Notes: generated by a model not told the origin, from the letters alone. Counted from the stretch's first letter, positions 16,447 through 27,411 are shown. The stretch is 64,000 nucleotides of DNA from JBKEAJ01 sp047974415 (GCA_047974415.1 JBKECH010000065.1:1-64000), one strand, 5' to 3'. Numbers and translations: made by a program.

Positions 16447-18696
16447 TTACAAAGATTGAATGACTCCATTCTCAACGTATCGTATCTTAGGCGATTTAAA
16501 ACCTAGTTGCTCCATAAAACTGACAGCATCTGTTCGCGTCCTAAAATAACCTATCATATGATGATATTTATTTCCTTGTTTTATATAATGTGCGTAGCCA
16601 AGCTCATCACGGTCCTTTGACTTAGCTCCTATAAGTCTATTGTATGAAAGCACTTCAACAGTATAGTAAGTTTTGGGGTTCTCAAAGGGATTCAAACTCA
16701 ATGCCAACATAGATATTTCAGGGTTCTTGTCGCTTATGTTTGTTATATCAACCCTCCGATTTTCTCTATGACTAGATTCCGAACACCTAACTCCATTTCC
16801 ACAATTGTTAAGGAGTCTTCTCTCACCATAACCTATTCCGTAAAGACGTTCAAAGCTAACTCCCTTTATCATTAGATATTTAATTGCAGACCAAGCACGT
16901 TTCCACGACAACCACTCGTTGTATTCATCTTGTCCACGCGAGTCTGTATGAGCAGCCAATGATGCTTTAGTATTAATATACTTAGGATTCATCATCATAT
17001 CAAAAACCTGATCTAACTTATATGCTGCTTCTGGAGTTATATCCCAACTATCTAAATCAAAATTTATATTCAAATTCGAGGGGAGGTCTACCTGAGCATA
17101 AGCGATTTCTAAATCAGTAGGTGGTGGCAATGGTGGTTCTTTACAAATCGCAATTTTCAATGGATTATCAACATATTTTATAAAATCAGCCAAAGGGACC
17201 TCAATAGCATTCTCTATATAACCATCGGCTTGAACCGTAATACGTATATCCTGTGATGCCAATTTCACTTCACTGAGTCCTTCTTCGCTAGTGGCAGTCT
17301 CGGCAATAAAAACATTATCTAAATTATCAATTTTTACAGTAGCTCCTGCGATGGGCGTAGGCTCATCAACAGAGGATTCACAATCGTAGACTAATACTTG
17401 AAAACTTGTTGCTTTAAAACGGAAGCCATAAATATCATCGCTTCCTGCACCACCTTCTCTATTAGAACTAAAGAAGCCTATTCTTTTATCAAAATCGTAA
17501 GCCACACCAAAATCATCATAAGCAGAGTTAACAGGAGTTCCAAGATTAACAACATCTCTAGATCCATTTAAAAACCCTTGAACCAAGAAAACATCTAGTC
17601 CACCCAATCCAAGTAGACCATTGGAAGAAAAGAACAAGTCTCCGTCGCTGTTTATGAATGGGAAGACCTCTTCTCCTGCAGTATTTATATAGCTTCCAAG
17701 ATTAACGGGTTCCGACCAACCAAACTCATCTCCTGTACATACATACAAGTCACTTCTTCCATAACCTTCCTCGTCATTCGAGGCATAAACTAAGGTACGT
17801 CCGTCTGTAGAAATAGCAGCATGAGCCACCATGTTATTTGGGTCGTTATAAGGGAATTCTGTTATTTTCGTCCACTTCCCATTTTCATCACGATTTACGA
17901 TTTGGATTTTCGTATTTACAACACCATTCTTATCCCCTTTAATTTTCTTATCACTTTCTTCTTTGTAAAAACTGCGAGATACATAGATCGATTGTTCATC
18001 ACCAGAAAAAACAGCTGGTCCGTCGTGATATTCTGTGTTTAGTTCCTCGTCAAAAGCTTCGACCTTTGTTAGCTCTCCTTTGTCATTCATCTGAGCATAA
18101 TACAAATCAAGAAAGGCATTACCATCTCCTGCAAAGATACTCCCTTTGGAAGAACTGTTTAGCCTACTCGATGCAAAAACGATCCCATTGCCATAAAATG
18201 TTGGAGCAAAGTCGGCTTGTTTTGAGTTTATATCAAGATTAAAGATATCAACGTCATAAACTCCATCTTTTAGACTCTCTCGACGAGAAAATTCTTGTTT
18301 CCACGTATTTAGAAGAGGGTACAACTCTGAATCTGATGCATTGCCAACATTGTTGTCAAGTACACGTTTTGCCTCAACATCATTATTTAGCATTAATAGT
18401 ATCTGAAAATATGTAAACACATCATCACCTTCCAAACCGCCTGCTCTTTCTAAGGAAGCAAAAAACCTGGCAGAACTCTGGTAGTTACCGATTTCATAGA
18501 AAGAATTAGCTGCACGCTTTAGGTACAATGGATTTCGTGCATCTTTCTTCAACAATTTTGAATACGCATCTGCCGATTTGACATAAGACAAATCATTCCA
18601 ATACCGGTCAGCCTGCAGAGCACTTTGTGCATTAAGCAAGCTTGCAGATATAAAGGATAGCAACAGTACCGTAGATATCTTAAGAATCAGTTTCAT
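16447..18696 (-). CDS. OmpA-family protein with TPR and PD40 repeats, T9SS-associated
   Basis: The 749-residue protein has a signal peptide (about residues 1-23), TPR-like helices (about 30-130), WD40-like PD40 strands (about 150-425, e.g. IVFASSRLN, LVYASNDEEGYGRSDLYV, LFFSSNGLLGLGGLDVFLV), a carboxypeptidase-regulatory-like domain (about 430-510) and an OmpA peptidoglycan-binding domain (about 540-655, AAHTDSRG and HRENRRVDI). A C-terminal ~75-residue SPOR-like extension follows (TYYTVEVLSYN ... YFRTRTDAVSFMEQLGFK). This architecture recurs next to PorP/SprF genes and resembles PorE-type proteins, which anchor T9SS parts to peptidoglycan. It is the last gene of the array. A 224-bp gap separates it from the PorP/SprF gene, with no obvious gene in it. 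Confidence 0.88.
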   Translation of the reverse strand: MKLILKISTVLLLSFISASLLNAQSALQADRYWNDLSYVKSADAYSKLLKKDARNPLYLKRAANSFYEIGNYQSSARFFASLERAGGLEGDDVFTYFQILLMLNNDVEAKRVLDNNVGNASDSELYPLLNTWKQEFSRRESLKDGVYDVDIFNLDINSKQADFAPTFYGNGIVFASSRLNSSSKGSIFAGDGNAFLDLYYAQMNDKGELTKVEAFDEELNTEYHDGPAVFSGDEQSIYVSRSFYKEESDKKIKGDKNGVVNTKIQIVNRDENGKWTKITEFPYNDPNNMVAHAAISTDGRTLVYASNDEEGYGRSDLYVCTGDEFGWSEPVNLGSYINTAGEEVFPFINSDGDLFFSSNGLLGLGGLDVFLVQGFLNGSRDVVNLGTPVNSAYDDFGVAYDFDKRIGFFSSNREGGAGSDDIYGFRFKATSFQVLVYDCESSVDEPTPIAGATVKIDNLDNVFIAETATSEEGLSEVKLASQDIRITVQADGYIENAIEVPLADFIKYVDNPLKIAICKEPPLPPPTDLEIAYAQVDLPSNLNINFDLDSWDITPEAAYKLDQVFDMMMNPKYINTKASLAAHTDSRGQDEYNEWLSWKRAWSAIKYLMIKGVSFERLYGIGYGERRLLNNCGNGVRCSESSHRENRRVDITNISDKNPEISMLALSLNPFENPKTYYTVEVLSYNRLIGAKSKDRDELGYAHYIKQGNKYHHMIGYFRTRTDAVSFMEQLGFKSPKIRYVENGVIQSL

Positions 18697-18920
18697 CAGT
18701 TTATATTTTGTTTTTAATTGTCAGATGTATCTCGCCAATTTTAATCATGCTCCCATGATGAGGACCTGATGCTAATGGCTTGTCTCACGTATTTTATATT
18801 TTATTCTTCCTTGCCACATGCATTCCACCAACTTCTGTCATATCTCCTTGTAGAGTTCGACTCTATAGTTCATTCGTTCATGTGTGCTTAATATTTCAAC
18901 TAAAAAGTTGTGTGCTTATT

Positions 18921-19865
18921 CTAGAAACGTCGAGGCGTTCTAAACTTAATGCTCTTCTTATACCTATACCTAAGCATTACTTCATGTGTTCCTCCAAGAT
19001 TCTGACTATCTTTGTCTATGGCAAACTCATAAGCATAGCCTAACTCTAAATTAGGGGATATATTCATTATCAGATGAGCGCCAACAGTATTATCATATCT
19101 AAAGTTTGCACCTACCCATGCCAAATGGTATAAAAGAAAACTTGCATTCAGGTCAAAAGACATAGGGGCATTATCGACATACTTAAGCATGTACGAAGGC
19201 TTAAAAGCCACATTTTGTGACAGTTCCCAATAATATGCTCCGAAGTGATAGAAGTGCATTCTACTCTTATATATAGAACCATCTAGGCCGTTAAGACCGT
19301 CTGTAACCATTGGATTTTCCAATAAAGACAGTGTAGACAAACCAAAATAGAATTGCTCGCCATACCAATATAAACCCAGGTCAAAGTTGAAGTTTGTTCT
19401 TGACCAAGAAGTATTTAGAGGTTCTCCCTCGTTAACAACACTATTGAATTTTGTATTATCAAAATTGACATTGTTCACTCCGAGCTTTATACCCATTGAA
19501 AGAAACTGTCCTTGCTGATTTAGCTTTACTTTTGCAGCTAAATCGACTGCCCCTCCAGCATTGGTTCTTGCCCCAATTTGGTCATACTCGGCATTTACTC
19601 CCAATGATAAGTTTTTCCAAATCGGCGACTCCAATGTTAAGAATCCAGTTATAGGAGCCCCATCAATATTTGTCCACTGATTTCTAAATATTGCCGATGC
19701 AGCCATCTCTCCATTCGTTCCAGCATAAGCAGGGTTATAAGAAAGCGGATTGAACAGATACATCGTATTCTGAACTTTCTGTTGTGCAAAAACCCCTTTG
19801 CATGCTAGGAACGATAGAGCTCCTAGCATTATACAAAATCTTAATTTCCTTAAATATATCATCAT
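18921..19865 (-). CDS. PorP/SprF family outer-membrane protein (T9SS partner)
   Basis: The 314-residue protein has a signal peptide ending about GVFA. The family hallmark follows: NTMYLFNPLSYNPAYAGTNG, then FRNQWTNIDGAP. The rest alternates beta strands typical of a 14-stranded barrel and ends with a basic tail. SprF-type proteins are needed for secretion or attachment of particular type B sorting-domain adhesins (SprF with SprB in Flavobacterium), and are normally encoded just downstream of them, as here. The gene starts 18 bp after the 1098-residue protein ends, which strongly ties the two functionally. Confidence 0.93.
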   Translation of the reverse strand: MMIYLRKLRFCIMLGALSFLACKGVFAQQKVQNTMYLFNPLSYNPAYAGTNGEMAASAIFRNQWTNIDGAPITGFLTLESPIWKNLSLGVNAEYDQIGARTNAGGAVDLAAKVKLNQQGQFLSMGIKLGVNNVNFDNTKFNSVVNEGEPLNTSWSRTNFNFDLGLYWYGEQFYFGLSTLSLLENPMVTDGLNGLDGSIYKSRMHFYHFGAYYWELSQNVAFKPSYMLKYVDNAPMSFDLNASFLLYHLAWVGANFRYDNTVGAHLIMNISPNLELGYAYEFAIDKDSQNLGGTHEVMLRYRYKKSIKFRTPRRF

Positions 19866-19883
19866 CCCTATATTTCAATCAAA

Positions 19884-22800
19884 TTAATAAACCACTTCCA
19901 TAAAGCCTTTCACAACCTCGTTATTACCTTCTTCTCCTAGGTCAATAACCCAAAAGTATGTTCCTGCTGGAAGTGTTCCTTTACCTATACAATTTGCGGT
20001 ATTACAACTAGCACCCCAATCATTGGCGTAATTTGTATTTTCGAACACTAAGTCTCCCCATCTTCCATAGACTTTGATACTATGATTTGGGTATCTTTCA
20101 AGACCTTCTATTAACCAGGTATCATTATTTCCGTCATTGTTTGGAGTAACAAGCTGACCTACCATAATATCTTTCCTACAGTTCACTTCAAGAACCACCT
20201 GACAGTCGGCCAACGTATCCAAGATAACGCTACCTGCAGCATCCACGGCTCCTCCTGCATTAGGGACTAGAGCATATACATTGACGGTGTAATATTTCTC
20301 GAAGTCACTAGGTAATATGTCTGTAATATACTCTCCAGTCTCAGGGTCTTGAACCATTATAGTCAGATCATAATCCTCTGCTCCACCACTAAACTCAACT
20401 AGAGCTTTAATATTTGGTATCGAGAAGTCGCAATTTTCTCCTCCATACACTGACAGAGTATCTGGACAATCTAACATTAGCGGATCATTTGTTATCGTAA
20501 AGGATGTATCTATAGTACAAACATCAGGATTCAAGTTAGATAAGCTGTCGGTTACTTGCTCATCATTTTGATAATAGTAATATCTGGAAGAGTCCATAAC
20601 AAATACGTTATAATCTCCAGCTGCCAAAGAGTCGTAACTCAAGAAATATCTATGAGTAGCATCCTCTTGCGACCATATCACTGAATCGGTAAGGAAATCA
20701 TCACAAGTTTCAAGTGTAGGATCGCAATTTTCAACAACAATAGCATAATATGGGTCTCTACCGCCTGTAATTCTAAGCTCTAGCACACCGTTATTTTGTC
20801 TATCGCTAGTAACATTATGCAGACTGATTTCGTTGACAACAATTGGGTCAGGTCTAACAATACTATAGGTATTGATAAATGTATCCTTAGCCAGGTCGAT
20901 GACACGCAACTGGTAAACACCTTCCAAAGGAGAGAACGTAGTGTCTCGTTCTGCCGCAAGCGTTCCACTGTAAATAACAGTCTCTGAGCCTATTGCATCA
21001 TCTTCTATCTTTGTCAACAACACCTCATAAGGTTTAGATCCATCTCTGATGTCTAAGTAGATACCTCCATTGTTATCACCATTACATACAATTGGCAACA
21101 ATGAATCAAACACTTCAAGAGGACTTCCAAGCACTACTAGCGCAACATTAAAGTAGGACGTGCCTGCAACACAATGTTCTCCATTAGCTGGTACAACATA
21201 CGTGTAAGTATACTTACCTACAGGATATTTTACTATATCTTCTAAATCAAGTACAGTAGAGTTTATTACATTAATACTATCTACTGTCCAATAACCCTCA
21301 AGAGGACTCAACTCTACATAATCAAGTAGATTAATTGGCCGTCTATCTTCGTGTCTGATAGTATCGACAACATCCGCGTTTTCTGTCGGCACAGAAACAT
21401 TCAAGTCATCTGTTAGCGTAACCTTAACCGTAACTGGAGCTACACCCATTAAGCAAGGATTTCCATTGTCGGGTGTAAATGTAAATTCGTAAACGCTCTC
21501 TGCTCCGTTATTATCAGCCACATACTGAGTTTTGCCGTAGAATATTCCCGTACTAGCATCGAAGTAATCAAGAGAAGATTGCGACGCCCAAGCCCCACTT
21601 CCGTAGTATCCCAATACATTATTTAGATTAATTTGTCCAGCGCTCAAGTAGCAAGAGTAAAACTCTTTATCCGTAAGATTTACAATATCATTGCCAGTAA
21701 ACACGCTCAAGTAGATTGTATCCTTATACGTAGTACCTGTACATAAATCATCTGTGAAAGAATAGATGATTTTGTAAGTTGTATCTACATCTGAGGCTAT
21801 AATAGAAGGGAAGTTACTAGGAGAGAAGCTCTCGACTTCCGAACTAGTTAACTCTTTAAGACTTTTATTCGATGGATTTTCCAATTCATACTTAACATTA
21901 AGACCCAATTGTGATGGTATAACATCGCTCAAATTAATTGTATGAGTATAACACATTGATGTCAACAAGTCAATCGTACCAAACTCAAGAAGTTCCTCAA
22001 TTGATAAATATATATTTGTTTGTGCTCCTTTAACAATTCCACAATCATTTCTGTCCTTAGTATAAGTAGCAGTAAAGGTGTAGAATCCAGGCACTAAAGT
22101 TCTTGCATCTAGCACACCACTAGTGTCTATAAAGGACTGAGCTGCAATGTCATTGCTTGTCCATCTAACATCGCCATCTGAAAATGATGTGTTCAGATAT
22201 CTATTTAGATTGTAAACTGTAGCCATCTCACTATTACACAATCTAAGAGTATCACCTCCGAGCTCTGCAAAATTGATAGTAGATTCTTCTATCACAATTT
22301 CAATCCTATTGCTTGCTGCTACACCACAAGATGATGAACTTCTTGCTTCAAAAACAAACTTTCTATAACTAGATGTCAATACATCTCTCATACTAAAAAC
22401 TCCAGTTGCACCATCCAGGGACTCATCAATTAAATCCTGGAGGTCGGTAGGCTGTGTGGCATAATCTTTTAACTTCCATCTTCCCAATACTCCTCCTATA
22501 ACATCATTAAGATTTATCATGTCTGGCAAGGTCGAAGAACAAAAGCTAACACGCTCTGAACCAGTATTGCTCAAATCATAAGGAACATCATCCAAGTTGA
22601 AATAAACAAATCCAGAGTCTACATCACATACTCTGTTATCATCAATTTTGTAGTAGAACTGTGTTATATCTTCATCCCCCACAGTAACGGAGTTTGCATT
22701 CGTAGCGCTCAATCTATTACCAGTATTGTCATACCAAGTAATATAGCTAGTATCAATAGGAAGAGATAGAATTGTTGCCCATAAATTGACTTTATTACTC

Positions 22801-23180
22801 TCACAAACAGAGAAAACAAAATCTTTAAGTGCAGAACCAGGAAATAAATCGATTACAACACTGATAGTATCACCAGGATATAATCCACAGACACTCCTAG
22901 ATGGCAAGAAATAATACTCATAGCGTCCAACTGTTTTTCCAGATGGGTTAAACACAGACGAGCAATCATCTCCATCTGTTGCATCTACCCAAACACCAGT
23001 GTTGGGGGGCAGTTGCAATTCTGTAATTGTATTAAGATTAATCGGAAAGACCTCATTTATACAAAATGCAGTATCAAAAGTATATTTTGTACCTATATAT
23101 TGTGCCTCTACACTGGCATATGATGCTAAAAAGACAAATGCCAGTATACACAATCTCAATATCCTATAAAAAACTCTCAT
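19884..23180 (-). CDS. large modular surface protein with T9SS type B sorting domain
   Basis: The 1098-residue protein has a signal peptide (about 1-26). It contains six ~95-residue modules with a conserved Cys and INL strand (e.g. FCINEVFPINLNT, FCSSTLPDMINLND, FYSCYLSAGQINLNN), and a seventh module without the Cys. Two SprB-repeat-like segments follow (VCNGDNNGGIYLDI near 697; RQNNGVLELRITGG near 800). The C-terminal ~85 residues are a gliding-motility-type (type B) sorting domain: VTPNNDGNNDTWLIEGLERYP, here cut to VTPNNDGNNDTW, then IKVYGRWGDLVFE and LPAGTYFWVI. It should be exported by the T9SS and held at the surface by the SprF-like protein encoded next. It is the only member of the array with a sorting domain. 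Confidence 0.92.
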   Translation of the reverse strand: MRVFYRILRLCILAFVFLASYASVEAQYIGTKYTFDTAFCINEVFPINLNTITELQLPPNTGVWVDATDGDDCSSVFNPSGKTVGRYEYYFLPSRSVCGLYPGDTISVVIDLFPGSALKDFVFSVCESNKVNLWATILSLPIDTSYITWYDNTGNRLSATNANSVTVGDEDITQFYYKIDDNRVCDVDSGFVYFNLDDVPYDLSNTGSERVSFCSSTLPDMINLNDVIGGVLGRWKLKDYATQPTDLQDLIDESLDGATGVFSMRDVLTSSYRKFVFEARSSSSCGVAASNRIEIVIEESTINFAELGGDTLRLCNSEMATVYNLNRYLNTSFSDGDVRWTSNDIAAQSFIDTSGVLDARTLVPGFYTFTATYTKDRNDCGIVKGAQTNIYLSIEELLEFGTIDLLTSMCYTHTINLSDVIPSQLGLNVKYELENPSNKSLKELTSSEVESFSPSNFPSIIASDVDTTYKIIYSFTDDLCTGTTYKDTIYLSVFTGNDIVNLTDKEFYSCYLSAGQINLNNVLGYYGSGAWASQSSLDYFDASTGIFYGKTQYVADNNGAESVYEFTFTPDNGNPCLMGVAPVTVKVTLTDDLNVSVPTENADVVDTIRHEDRRPINLLDYVELSPLEGYWTVDSINVINSTVLDLEDIVKYPVGKYTYTYVVPANGEHCVAGTSYFNVALVVLGSPLEVFDSLLPIVCNGDNNGGIYLDIRDGSKPYEVLLTKIEDDAIGSETVIYSGTLAAERDTTFSPLEGVYQLRVIDLAKDTFINTYSIVRPDPIVVNEISLHNVTSDRQNNGVLELRITGGRDPYYAIVVENCDPTLETCDDFLTDSVIWSQEDATHRYFLSYDSLAAGDYNVFVMDSSRYYYYQNDEQVTDSLSNLNPDVCTIDTSFTITNDPLMLDCPDTLSVYGGENCDFSIPNIKALVEFSGGAEDYDLTIMVQDPETGEYITDILPSDFEKYYTVNVYALVPNAGGAVDAAGSVILDTLADCQVVLEVNCRKDIMVGQLVTPNNDGNNDTWLIEGLERYPNHSIKVYGRWGDLVFENTNYANDWGASCNTANCIGKGTLPAGTYFWVIDLGEEGNNEVVKGFMEVVY

Positions 23181-23244
23181 AAGTATTTTTTTTTCTTCCT
23201 AATTATTCTCCTTAAACCCTAAAATCCATTACTATAATACACTC

Positions 23245-25185
23245 CTAAAATTGCTGTGTTATGTCTTCTCCAATGATAATCGTAACAGTCACTGGTTTCA
23301 AGTCATTTTCATCGATACATGCATTCCTAGCACTAGGTGTAAAAGTAAATACATAAGTCTGGTCGCCAACAGCGCCACTACTCAGTAGATCTTCTTGGTA
23401 TTGTTTTTTGCCTTTAAAAAACAGTCCAGTATTTTCCACAATAGTAGTACTACTTGGTACTATAAGATTTCCTCGATTATCTACAGTAAAAAGGTTTGAC
23501 AACACCTCACTCTGAACTGTCCATTTTCCATTAACCCCAACCACTCCGAGTATATCAGATATATTTATTTCGTCAGTACCTATGTAGCTACAGAAATATC
23601 GTTTCTGATTGTTCAAAGTCAAGCCCTCATCGTGAAGTGTCAAGAAGAAATTGGCTGTGTCTGTTCCACACGCTACACTACTTCCTATGAATTTATAAGT
23701 AAACACATGCGACTGATTGGACTGCAAGGAATTAATTGAAGGGTTGTATGCTAGAGCATCATCTCTAGATATTATCTGACCACCATAATAAACATCCCAG
23801 TTATTTGGATTTATATGTTCATTAAAAACATTATACAAATTAATTGTTTCTGAGGTATTCGCACACATCTGACGAGCTGCATCAACGATTTCTACAGCAT
23901 CAGAGATAGTAATGGTAAATTCAGCATTAAGACCTGCCAATCCACACAGTTCCTGTGCTGACTGAGAAACGTAATACTTAAGGGTGTAGTTTCCAACATC
24001 TGCACGCAGAGTAGAGAAGATACCATTATCCACATCAAAGGGGGTCATCATCTCGTCTACAGGAGCTCCATTATAAAAAACATCCCATGTTCCTGACGAA
24101 GCTGGCAATGAAATATTATTTATCAGAGAAAACAAGTCTACAGAACCGTAATTCTCACAGAACGTGGCATCTGTCCCTACGAAATCTGCTATCAAGTCAT
24201 TTTTAATTGTGAGTGTCAGTATTGTAGATGTATCTACAGTTCCACTCATGCAAAACTCTTTTTTATATTCGTACTTGAACACATATTCTCCAACTTGTGG
24301 GAAAGTCTGTCCTGTCCCAGCTGTAATCGACAATGTTCCCTGCTCATCTATGTTCATATAATCTGCGTTAATCAATGGAGAACTAGAAGAGATTACTGTC
24401 CACTTTCCATTATAAATATCTTGCGAAATACCAATGATTTCATTCAAGTTGGGATTACTTGGTGTTGCAATATTTCCCATACATGTAAGTCTAGAGATTG
24501 TTTCTGGTAAGAACTCATGCTCCGATTTCTCCCCGACTTCAAGTATTAAGAAACCATCATTACAGCTAAGTCCGTCTCGAGCCACAGTATATGAAAAAAC
24601 TATGCTTTGCCCCTCTCTGCCTGCGGTGTTGTATGTCTTAGCCTTTGTGTTCAGATTTTTATCTGCAGGCATAAGTGGCTCATTTTGTTCATTTAGAACT
24701 GTCCATGTTGCGCTGTCAATACTTGTCTGTGGAAAATTTTGTGATTTTAGGATAGCACTGAGGTTTACAAGCTCCCCACCACAAGCAAATCGACTTATGG
24801 TTTTGGCTCCAGATTGTATATCCACGACTACCCTGATAAAGTCATCTCTATTTATACCACAAAACTGAACAGCGGTGGCAACGTAAATAAATTCGTATTT
24901 ACCAGAAGCTCGTCCCTCGACTGTAAAAATTGATGAGCAATTTTCTTCAATAATATCGGCATTTACTGGTATACTATTGTCAATATGAGAACTAGGAACT
25001 ATTCTTAGCCAATACCCTGCATTAGGGCTTAGTTGCATCCCTGTACTTTTCACCAAATTAACTGGCTCGTGCTGATCTTCACAAATATAAACTGTCTTTT
25101 CAAAAACATAATTTGCTTGTGAATAAGCTGCAACGACAGACATCGCAACCAAAATAAGCCCCATTACTATTCCTTTAATTCTCAT
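23245..25185 (-). CDS. secreted modular paralogue 4 of the surface array (646 aa)
   Basis: The 646-residue protein has a signal peptide ending about AAYS and six modules of roughly 100 residues, each opening with a Cys and an INL/VNL strand followed by a Trp: YICEDQHEPVNL, FACGGELVNLSA, LTCMGNIAT, TFCENYGSVDLFS, QMCANTSETINLYN and YFCSYIGTDEINISD. Later in most modules is a second Cys (e.g. VQFCGINRDD), suggesting a disulfide in each beta-sandwich. It ends in VTVTIIIGEDITQQF, where the equivalent point of the 1098-residue protein continues into extra modules and the sorting domain. No T9SS domain is present. No known family name is assigned. Confidence 0.85.
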   Translation of the reverse strand: MRIKGIVMGLILVAMSVVAAYSQANYVFEKTVYICEDQHEPVNLVKSTGMQLSPNAGYWLRIVPSSHIDNSIPVNADIIEENCSSIFTVEGRASGKYEFIYVATAVQFCGINRDDFIRVVVDIQSGAKTISRFACGGELVNLSAILKSQNFPQTSIDSATWTVLNEQNEPLMPADKNLNTKAKTYNTAGREGQSIVFSYTVARDGLSCNDGFLILEVGEKSEHEFLPETISRLTCMGNIATPSNPNLNEIIGISQDIYNGKWTVISSSSPLINADYMNIDEQGTLSITAGTGQTFPQVGEYVFKYEYKKEFCMSGTVDTSTILTLTIKNDLIADFVGTDATFCENYGSVDLFSLINNISLPASSGTWDVFYNGAPVDEMMTPFDVDNGIFSTLRADVGNYTLKYYVSQSAQELCGLAGLNAEFTITISDAVEIVDAARQMCANTSETINLYNVFNEHINPNNWDVYYGGQIISRDDALAYNPSINSLQSNQSHVFTYKFIGSSVACGTDTANFFLTLHDEGLTLNNQKRYFCSYIGTDEINISDILGVVGVNGKWTVQSEVLSNLFTVDNRGNLIVPSSTTIVENTGLFFKGKKQYQEDLLSSGAVGDQTYVFTFTPSARNACIDENDLKPVTVTIIIGEDITQQF

Positions 25186-25396
25186 AACTAAGTTCTTTTA
25201 TTCAAACTGTTGTCTACATTAACTTAAACAACTTGACCTTATCATTTTCCCCTCTCAAGTTCTTATTATCTAAGAGATACATTTTTACATATTTGTATTC
25301 TCCGATTTTTCCTCAAATAAATATATAACCTACTTAACGGTTACTTTTTCGGTTTACTCATAAATAAAATATGAATAAACAGCCCCTTACAATGAT

Positions 25397-27388
25397 TTAT
25401 GGTGTCATTGTATCACCTATCACAACCTTAACAAGCACCTCATCCGTCCCTGTCAAGCAACTCTCTTCATTGCTAGCCTTAAACGTAAATATGTAATCTA
25501 TTTGTCCACTCTTCGACGGATTGTTTAAAACATACTGGTCTAGACCTTTGAAATACACACTTCCGTCGACAGCTGCTCCTGTATGGGGAGTACCATCAGA
25601 CTTAACAACATTGTGAGAATCAATAGAATTAGAACTAGGTTGTGCTGTCCATGTCCAGTGCCCTTTAATTCCTGCAAATCCTGCAATATTAGAGATATTT
25701 ATAAAGTCTGCTCCATTAGAGTAACAGAAGTATATCTCAACAGCTTCATCTCCAATGACAATAGTATTTTTCACTGTTATATATAAAGATGCAACAGAAG
25801 TCCCACATGTTTTCGCATCGTTAGAGTAATCTAAAACATACGTTTGGTTGCCTCTAAAATTGTAGTCAGAAGGAATAAAAGAAGCAGCCTCGCTAGCACT
25901 AAGCTCTTTACCACTAATGGACCAAACGCCATCTTGTTCTTCAACTGGCTCATTCAGAAGTGAGAACAAATTCAACTTCTGCCCTAAAGACTGGTTACAA
26001 ATTTCCAAACTTTGGGAAATTAGATTCGATGGTAGCAATAAATCTATAGCTACAACAAACTCTGTATTTGCCAATCCACATAATTTTGTGTTCACTGAGC
26101 TAACCCTATACTTAAAATAATAGGTGCCAGAACGCACTTCAGGCAAGGATGCATAGAACAAATTGTCCTTCTTTATGTCTGCTCCCAATGCACTGTTAAT
26201 ATCTTTATAGCCAACTAGGACTTTTCCATCAAAATAATAAACAGAATCTAACCAAGCACCTGCTGCTGCTGGCAAAGTAACTGGCAAATAATCATCTAGT
26301 GCTATAATTTGTGTATTTCCGCACTCAACTTTGTCGATTGTATCAACAACAAAGGGCAAAAGATCATCTGTAACATTTAAAGTAAGCGTGGCAGTCTTAG
26401 TTTCTTGAATATTGTCGCAAGGATTTGTATTATATCCACTAAACTGGAAAACATATTCACCTGACTTCCAATAAGTATCAGCAAAATTTGCGCCTGTTGT
26501 ATCAATAACACCACTAGGTGTATCATTTCTGTGAGAAGCAAACATCACTTCGCCACTAAGTTGCTTCCATTGCCCTGAGGGGCTATACAAAGCAGAATCA
26601 ATTCCTGAAATTGTGTAAAGATCTAGAGGATCTCCAATTCCGAACTTACATATATTTAGTTGTTTTTTAGCGTCAAGAGGATCTAAGCCGTCTCTATCGG
26701 CAATATTTAAGACTAAAGAGTTAATGTTGCACGATAGTCCTGGTCTGAGCACCGTAAACTGTATCTCTACAGATTGCCCGTTTCTACCACCTGTATTGTA
26801 GATTCCATTAATAGGATCCAAATGTTCGTCGGTATTATTACCCACTATAGCAAAATCCACAACTGTCGAAGAGTTGACAGGAAACCCTTGGTAATAGGGC
26901 TGGATTATTGAGTAAAGATCCACATCTTCATCTGGACATGCATCCGATGAAATGTTCTTTGGATCAGGATTAATTTTCAGTGTAACTCTAACCATATCAT
27001 CTGCGTTAATACCGCAGCCCTGATTTTGTGTTGCTACATATATAAATTCACATGTGCCAAGACTAGACTGACCAAGATTATATATATTAGTCTCGTCAAG
27101 CTGACTATTCTGCAATTCTTCTATAACAATTGCATATTTCTCGATAGGAACACATCCTACCTCTCCTGTAACTGGAGTAGTATTTAGCGATCCTGGAACT
27201 ATTCGCACCCAGAATCCACCATTCAATGAAAGACCTAAGCCTGACTCAGTGCCTAAATCAATAGGGGTATAATCAGTTTCGCACCTATTGACGGTAACAT
27301 CTTTAAACAAGTTCTTCCCACATTGCGCATTCACATCAATGGACAACAACACCATGCTGAAGAACACTAGACTTATAATCTTTTTCAT
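25397..27388 (-). CDS. secreted modular paralogue 3 of the surface array (663 aa)
   Basis: The 663-residue protein has a signal peptide (MKKIISLVFFSMVLLSIDVNA) and the same six-module plan as its neighbours: VNRCETDYTPIDL, DACPDEDVDLYS, NICKFGIGDPLDLYT, VECGNTQIIALDD, EICNQSLGQKLNLFS and YFCYSNGADFINISN. The first module also has NQGCGINADDMVRVTL, the counterpart of a conserved CGI block. It ends VLVKVVIGDTMTP without a sorting domain. A 211-bp gap separates it from the next gene, long enough for a separate promoter, but no clear one was found. Confidence 0.85.
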   Translation of the reverse strand: MKKIISLVFFSMVLLSIDVNAQCGKNLFKDVTVNRCETDYTPIDLGTESGLGLSLNGGFWVRIVPGSLNTTPVTGEVGCVPIEKYAIVIEELQNSQLDETNIYNLGQSSLGTCEFIYVATQNQGCGINADDMVRVTLKINPDPKNISSDACPDEDVDLYSIIQPYYQGFPVNSSTVVDFAIVGNNTDEHLDPINGIYNTGGRNGQSVEIQFTVLRPGLSCNINSLVLNIADRDGLDPLDAKKQLNICKFGIGDPLDLYTISGIDSALYSPSGQWKQLSGEVMFASHRNDTPSGVIDTTGANFADTYWKSGEYVFQFSGYNTNPCDNIQETKTATLTLNVTDDLLPFVVDTIDKVECGNTQIIALDDYLPVTLPAAAGAWLDSVYYFDGKVLVGYKDINSALGADIKKDNLFYASLPEVRSGTYYFKYRVSSVNTKLCGLANTEFVVAIDLLLPSNLISQSLEICNQSLGQKLNLFSLLNEPVEEQDGVWSISGKELSASEAASFIPSDYNFRGNQTYVLDYSNDAKTCGTSVASLYITVKNTIVIGDEAVEIYFCYSNGADFINISNIAGFAGIKGHWTWTAQPSSNSIDSHNVVKSDGTPHTGAAVDGSVYFKGLDQYVLNNPSKSGQIDYIFTFKASNEESCLTGTDEVLVKVVIGDTMTP

Positions 27389-27411
27389 TTCCTTATCATT
27401 TATTTTTTAGT

